Part shown: positions 20,071 to 24,624 of the stretch, piece by piece
Layout of the letters: each line of letters starts with the position of its first letter
How positions within the stretch are numbered: the stretch's first letter is position 1
Made by a program: the position numbers and the translations under genes
The notes under the pieces: generated by a model
What the model saw: only the letters and a program-made list of their open reading frames with translations
What the model was told of the DNA's origin: nothing
Database searches by the model: none
Assembly: GCA_037447655.1 (NCBI GenBank)
Contig: JBBHKE010002632.1
Location: 126,001 to 150,624 of the forward strand
Length of the DNA stretch: 24,624 bases
From: Zygnema cylindricum
Lineage: Eukaryota; Streptophyta; Zygnematophyceae; Zygnematales; Zygnemataceae
Direction: 5' to 3'

Positions 20071-20238
20071 AAGGGCCTTTGTCATTTTTGCAAAAAGCCA
20101 AAACACTCTATCGCGGATTGTGTCAAGCTGTCGGAGCTGAGGCTCGAAGAGAACTTTAGAGGGGGTTCTTCTGGAAAAAAGAATAATGCACTTGTGGTCA
20201 CAAAAGTGACAAGAGAAACCGAGGACTAGACCTCTGAG
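20071..20238 (+). pseudogene. Inverted Copia gag fragment with zinc knuckle
   Basis: The plus strand carries AAGGGCCTTTGTCATTTTTG and encodes CHFCKKPKHSIADC (20080-20121), then VKLSELRLEENF, NALVVTKVTRETED and a stop at 20228. It is about 90 percent identical by eye to the minus-strand gag at 18495-18660, but lies in the opposite orientation and is wedged between two LTR fragments. It is about 170 bp, with no start codon of its own and no terminal repeats. It looks like a filler segment copied during repair or reverse-transcription template switching. Confidence 0.8.
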
Positions 20239-21051
20239 CAGTTTGGATAAGTCCTAGATCCCTCTCTAAACCCACTACTACTAATGTACTGCACCAATCA
20301 GAATGTTGTATCGTACAGAAAGGTACAGGTGCCGAAGTAATTTCTGTACGTCCATTGTATGGCATGGCCAAAATGCTGATGCGTGCCATATCCGGATTCG
20401 CTCCCATATTCTCCGGAGATATCGCAAGCCAATGAGGATGTGCCCTGTGTCACTTGACGTGGCCGCCACCGAAAACCCCCAAAACGCATACTCCGCGATC
20501 TCGGCGCCTATCGTGGCCCTTCGATCGAAACCAACTTTTAACTATAGCCGTCGAAATTAAATGCTCGTTATTTGTTTCGCTGTCGAAACAAATGCACGGT
20601 ATTTGTTTTGCCAAGTACTGGAAGCCGTACGTATGCTCTAACTCTGTCTATGTGTCTCATGTCAATTCACGCCGTTGAATGAATTTATCTACGTGTATAT
20701 CTTTAAATATTCAATAAACCATAGATACCACATCACTGATCCTAGACTAATAGGATAAAGCTAACACCAACTTGTGGATTTGACGTATAACATGTACCAC
20801 GATCAAATCCTGGGTCCGTCAAGTCCCTTTTTGGTAAACCTACCAAACTACTGTTTGTCTCTCTCTGGACTCTCTCTGGACAGCATATGCAACCATGGCT
20901 TTAGCTCCCTCTCCAACCTTCAGTGACTGCGACAAGTGTGGGAGTCGAAGAGAGGAGTTAGAGGCAGAGTGCCTTTGTTTTTTTTTCTGCATTTTATCTT
21001 TACAAGTTTAAGCCTAGAAAATACTAAAAAAAAAAACCTGTAATTTCTACA
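20239..21051 (-). repeat. Partial LTR (5' three-quarters), minus strand
   Basis: Its right end, reverse-complemented, reads TGTAGAAATTACAGG, the family LTR start. It aligns with about 15237-16010. Its inner part overlaps by some 250-300 bp the LTR region already present in 19503-20070, so the two are not halves of one split LTR but pieces of two copies. It breaks near 20239, against the gag fragment. Confidence 0.75.
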
Positions 21052-22437
21052 CTTTTGCATGTAACCGAAACTTAGTCTTCTTACTTTTTTCTATCGAAGA
21101 TTTTTTGTACAGCTTTCAGAGCATTTGGATGTAAACGCAAATAACTTGTTACTTTAAAAAAGTGACTTACGTGGACGTGTATGAAACAATGTGCCAGATA
21201 AAGTGGTACACAAAATGATGGGAAACTTCCACTCGGCTTCAATTTGAGGCGTCTCTCCGCACGCTGTACAATTTTTGTGACTTCATAATGTCCGTACGCC
21301 ACATTGTCGATGTGTCTAAACCAAAATACCTTTCGCTGTCGCAGAGAAGTGCGGTTTCGTTTTTCGTCTTCCCATTTGCCAACTGGTGCCCAATGTTTTT
21401 CCTCCGCTGTATGTGTAAAGACACGTGGGTTTGAGAGAGGGGGTTTACAACAACCTCTGTACGAAAATCGACGCACGGAAAACAATATGCAAATGCTGAA
21501 AACGCGGAGTGGGTTTTTTTTGTTGGTACTTCGCGCACAATAATTGTAAAAGAAAATTCACACGTGGGACAGCATCTCCCTATTCGCTCACCTCATGGAA
21601 CTTCATTTAAAATCACCTCGCAAGGTGACTTCATGTAAAGTTTGAAAATGAGCTAGAAGGACGCGAAAGTGGGTCGAAATGCGCTACACAACAAATTGCA
21701 TCGCGTTAGTCGACAAACTGCAGTTCATATAAAGTTTCAAAGTAACACAACTTATACGGTGGTAATTTTTATTTTTTGGTGCGGCTTTTGATTTTCTCGT
21801 TTTTTACTAAGTTATGGAGGAAAATGACAAAATATAATTGTAACTTTAGCACATGCGAAAGTACCCTAATTTTTGGTCACTTTTGTCTTCATTTGGTCTT
21901 TTTTTTTGTGTTTTTATCCCTTTTGGGATTTTTTGTGTGTAAATTAAATATGTTCAGTTGAAAGATGAATAGTAATTGTCAAATAGCTATTTAAAAAGGA
22001 ATAAAAAAGACGTTCCTTTATATGTTTATAAGGGTTTCTTTGGTTTTTTTTGGCTTTTCAAAGTGAAGTTTTTCGTTTTGAAATAAATTGAATAAATGTC
22101 CGAGAAAATGTTCACTAAAAATGTGGTTCAATAAATAATTTAGTGAATCCTTTGACTTTTAAAGGCTTTTTTTTGTTTAAGTTTTTTATTTTTTTTTAAA
22201 GAGATTCATTTTTTTTTTTACTGAAATTGCCTAGGACTTCTTCACCCATCTGCCAATTATTTTTTTGTCGTTTTATGGTACTTTGTCTGTACTTGTAAAC
22301 AAGTTCAACAAAAATCTCTTTTTTGAAATAGACCTTGTTTAGTTTTTGTTCCCCCTTTCCTACAGCTTGGTTCTTTCTCGTCACTGCTTGTTGTTTTTTT
22401 TCTTTTTGACTTTTTCATTTCTTGTCCCTTAACATAC
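21052..22437. other. Unassigned DNA with an unrecognised 134-codon frame
   Basis: A minus-strand frame at 21485-21081 (MFSVRRFSYRGCC... to KIFDRKK) is 134 codons long and overlaps a second minus-strand frame of 99 codons. Neither resembles a known family. A hairpin with TCACCT/AGGTGA arms lies near 21613-21628. From about 21770 to 22400 the plus strand is strongly T-rich. No gene can be supported. Confidence 0.4.
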
Positions 22438-23059
22438 TACACCGCGAATCATAATTAGAGTAAATTACTCTAATTTGGTCGCTCGAAATTTTGACTCTAT
22501 CACATCAAATAGAGCACTCGATTCTAATTTTTTCATTATTCTAATTTAGGTTAGGTTTAATGAGCGTAAAAAATTCTATTATAGGTTATTTTTAAATAGT
22601 GTGGAGTACGAAAGACTTCTGACCGTGCAAAATTGTACTTTTATAAGTAAAAAGGTACAAATAATGATTTAATAGAATCGCTCTCGCACATGAAATCGCA
22701 CTAAACAAAAAAATCAATCACATCGAAAAAAAGTCGTTCGCATAACTCTCGTCCGTCGACAGCATCGTCGTCAGTGTGAACATTAACTGACATTCAATGC
22801 GACAAATGTTATTAGCGTCATAATGACGTCAATACTATACCGGACTGACACATTTTGTACGTCTACGTAATTTAGTGTTCATAATTATCGCGCACATAAT
22901 TATCGCCGACATAACCCAATATAGAATAACTAAATAAATTAGAGTAAACTTCAAAGTTGAAAAAGATCTATCACATAAATTAGCGTCAATTACAATTATT
23001 GTTTTTTTTTGTTTTTTTACTCTAATTTTTTCATTACACTAATTGCGATTCGCGGTGTA
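22438..23059. mobile_element. MITE-like element, CACCGCGAATC family (long member)
   Basis: The left end TACACCGCGAATCATAATTAG and the reverse-complemented right end TACACCGCGAATCGCAATTAG are inverted repeats, with ATTAGNGTAA continuing. Length is about 622 bp including a TA on each side. Subterminal ATTAGAGTAA words recur in both orientations, including a palindrome ATTAGAGTAA-A-TTACTCTAAT at 22454-22474. No transposase is encoded, so it must depend on an element elsewhere. The ends match those of the 213-bp element at 1404-1616. Confidence 0.8.
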
Positions 23060-23277
23060 CTGTTCAATACCTACAGTTCCCGGCTGAACGTCGTATGTTT
23101 CCCTCGTATTTTTTGGCAGTTATCGTTTTTAGGGTTATTTGTATCGGAAACATTGTACCGTAGGCAAAATATCCATTTCACGGAAAGCCCTTCATTACAA
23201 GAAAAAGTAAACATAAAAATTCAACGATAAAAGTCAACGAACCCGTTAGAAAATTTTCCTTTGACAAAGTTGTTGAC

Positions 23278-24333
23278 TGTAGAAATTCATGGTTTTTAAA
23301 GTATTTTCTAGGTCTGAATAAAAATAAGAAAAAAGCCGAGGCATTCTACCTCTAACTTCTCTCTCCAACTCTCAAACTTGTCGCAGTCACTGAGAAATTG
23401 GAGAGGGAGTTAGAGCCATGGCTACCTAGGCTATCCAGAGGTTTACGGGAAAATATTATTTTAGTTAGGGGTTTTATTTACTAAAAGATATATGCCGGCC
23501 ACAGGATTTGATCGTAGTACCTACCGGCCGGCAGACTGCCTGTAGCCGTTAGCGTTAGCCGTTAAGTCTAGAAGTAGTGTTACGTATTATAGGGTTTGAT
23601 AATTAATTAAACATTAATACGCAAGATAAATCATTTAACTATAATTGTTTACGGGATACATAGAACCGGTAGTGTAAAAGTACGATTTGCGGTACGGATA
23701 AGAAATCAATACCGCGCATTGATTTCGTAAGCGAAACAAATACCGCGCATGTATTTATTACGGCTACAATCAAATGTGAATTTAATCGGACGGCCGGAAT
23801 TAGCGCCGAGATCGCGGAAGAAGAATTCGGCGATTTGTGGGCATCACCACATCGGATGACACGTGGCGAAATTACATTGGATCGTGGTATCTCCGGAGAT
23901 TACGGCACCGAATCCGAATATGACATGTGTCGACATTAAGGCCATGTTGTACAATTTCCGTACATAAAGTACATCGGCGACAATACTTTTGTGTACGGTG
24001 GAGAAATCTGATTGGCTCCGTACATCAGTAGATAGAGTCTGTGAGAGAGAGAGGACTTAGAAAAAATTGGGAGATAGGATCCTCTCTCCCAGAGAGATTC
24101 TGTACAAAAGGTCAACTTTGACCCTCCATAACTTACTGCTCAGGGGAGCAAATTCAGAGATTCTTTCTGCTATCGACCCAAGGGAGTCTTGCCTTCACAA
24201 AGGTGCACGTTTTCAGAGTTTTTGTCTGCCAGGGTGGCAGTTGTTCTTGCTGAAACACAAAGGGGTCAAGATTATCTTAGAGGCTTCTTGGAAGTTGTCC
24301 ATTCTAAGGACTTATGGAGGTCTCAGAGTTTCA
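23278..24333 (+). repeat. 5' LTR of a second Copia element
   Basis: It starts TGTAGAAATTCATGG, ends GGTCTCAGAGTTTCA, and is about 1,056 bp long. A TATA-like AT stretch follows AGGGTTTGATAATTAATTAA at about 23591. The primer-binding site follows immediately, which confirms the 3' border. The preceding bases TTGAC (23273-23277) should recur after the 3' LTR outside the window. Confidence 0.85.
23858..23867 (+). promoter_or_regulatory. G-box/ABRE-like site in LTR
   Basis: GACACGTGGC lies in the upstream half of the LTR, where the promoter is expected, and is conserved in three LTR copies of this window. Confidence 0.5.
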
Positions 24334-24624
24334 GGTTATGGGCCCACCCTCTAAGGTACCAATCTTTAATGGAACTGGCTTCATATACTGGGAAAGTATG
24401 ATGATAGGAGCTCTATGCGAAAAAAGGTTTTGGGGGATAGTGAGTGGACGATTGGGGCGTCCATCAAGTCTTGGAATCCCTCCAGGGTTTGGAGGAAGCA
24501 GATTCACCAAGAAAAAGGATCCACCTTCAACGGAGGAGACAACAGAAGGAGAGGTGGTAGACAAAGGAAAGGAGAAGGAGACGACCACACCAATACCAAC
24601 TGGTTCGGCATTCATGTCACCTAT
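24314..24624 (+). CDS. Copia gag, N-terminal part, open at window edge
   Basis: ATG at 24314 lies inside the LTR, 20 bp before its end, and ATG at 24338 inside the primer-binding site; both are in frame and a TAA at 24305 precedes them. The product begins MEVSEFQVMGPPSKVPIFNG, then TGFIYWESMMIGALCEKRFW and GIVSGRLGRPSSLG, a Copia gag N-terminus with its aromatic W-x-x-x-M pattern. A charged linker (KKKDPPSTEETTEGEVVDKG) follows. No stop or frameshift appears up to the window edge, unlike the minus-strand copy, so this element may be younger and possibly intact. Which ATG is used cannot be decided from sequence alone. Gag would coat the element's RNA in cytoplasmic particles. Confidence 0.8.
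   Translation, partial: MEVSEFQVMGPPSKVPIFNGTGFIYWESMMIGALCEKRFWGIVSGRLGRPSSLGIPPGFGGSRFTKKKDPPSTEETTEGEVVDKGKEKETTTPIPTGSAFMSP
24334..24348 (+). other. Primer-binding site, initiator tRNA-Met anticodon arm
   Basis: GGTTATGGGCCCACC directly follows the LTR and is complementary over 15 bases to GGTGGGCCCATAACC, the anticodon stem-loop of plant initiator tRNA-Met as I remember it. It does not match the 3' acceptor end (TGGTATCAGAGC type) used by most plant Copia elements. Priming from the anticodon half of this tRNA is established for Drosophila copia. Confidence 0.7.

Larger units (their letters stand above)
14959..21051 (-). mobile_element. Degenerate Ty1/Copia LTR retrotransposon, minus strand
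   Basis: In minus orientation this reads: 5' LTR region (21051-19503, rearranged), primer-binding site (19502-19488), gag with a zinc knuckle, protease remnant, a large deletion, then the reverse-transcriptase palm, RNase H (interrupted by a solo LTR), polypurine tract and 3' LTR (16010-14959). Protease before RT and RNase H, with the CDNQATI...KHMDVR ending, is typical of Copia. Integrase and the front half of RT are missing. Stops and frameshifts are frequent, so it cannot move by itself. The bases outside the two LTR ends (CGTCA at 14954-14958, CTTTT at 21052-21056) do not match, which agrees with rearrangement at the 5' end. Confidence 0.85.

Overview
This window looks like an intergenic, transposon-filled stretch of a nuclear plant genome. 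It is AT-rich and nearly free of intact genes. It contains a Ty1/Copia LTR retrotransposon family, remains of a PIF/Harbinger DNA transposon, several MITE-like inverted-repeat elements, satellite DNA and simple repeats. G-box (ACACGTGGC) motifs in the LTRs, a plant-type trihelix/Myb-like transposon protein and the MITE content point to a streptophyte. I cannot name the species, and a non-seed plant is only a guess.

Layout. 1-3990: a 345-bp inverted-repeat element, a small MITE (1404-1616), short tandem repeats and otherwise unrecognised AT-rich DNA. 3992-5800: a diverged satellite with a ~300-bp higher-order unit, followed by a long pyrimidine tract. 6147-10138: a broken PIF/Harbinger transposase (+) facing a trihelix/Myb-like partner gene (-), separated by a 254-bp tandem duplication. 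11131-11935: two head-to-tail MITE copies flanked and separated by TATA-box-like DNA, directly upstream of what looks like a first exon encoding a signal peptide; this is the only candidate host gene. 12000-14958: minisatellite DNA, a lone MITE end, and a short piece resembling the tail of a reverse-transcriptase-type protein. 14959-21051: a decayed minus-strand Copia element with both LTR regions. Its RNase H is split by a plus-strand solo LTR of the same family (16301-17368), and its 5' LTR region is scrambled, with an inverted gag fragment inside it. 22438-23059: a second member of the 1404 MITE family. 23278-24624: the 5' end of another Copia copy whose gag is still open at the window edge.

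The most interesting point is in the Copia family. The primer-binding site right after the LTR (GGTTATGGGCCCACC) appears complementary to the anticodon arm of initiator tRNA-Met, the half-tRNA priming mode known from Drosophila copia. In this family the gag frame opens about 20 bp before the end of the LTR and reads straight through the primer site, so part of Gag is encoded by sequence copied from a host tRNA. Everything was read by eye; identities and boundaries are approximate.
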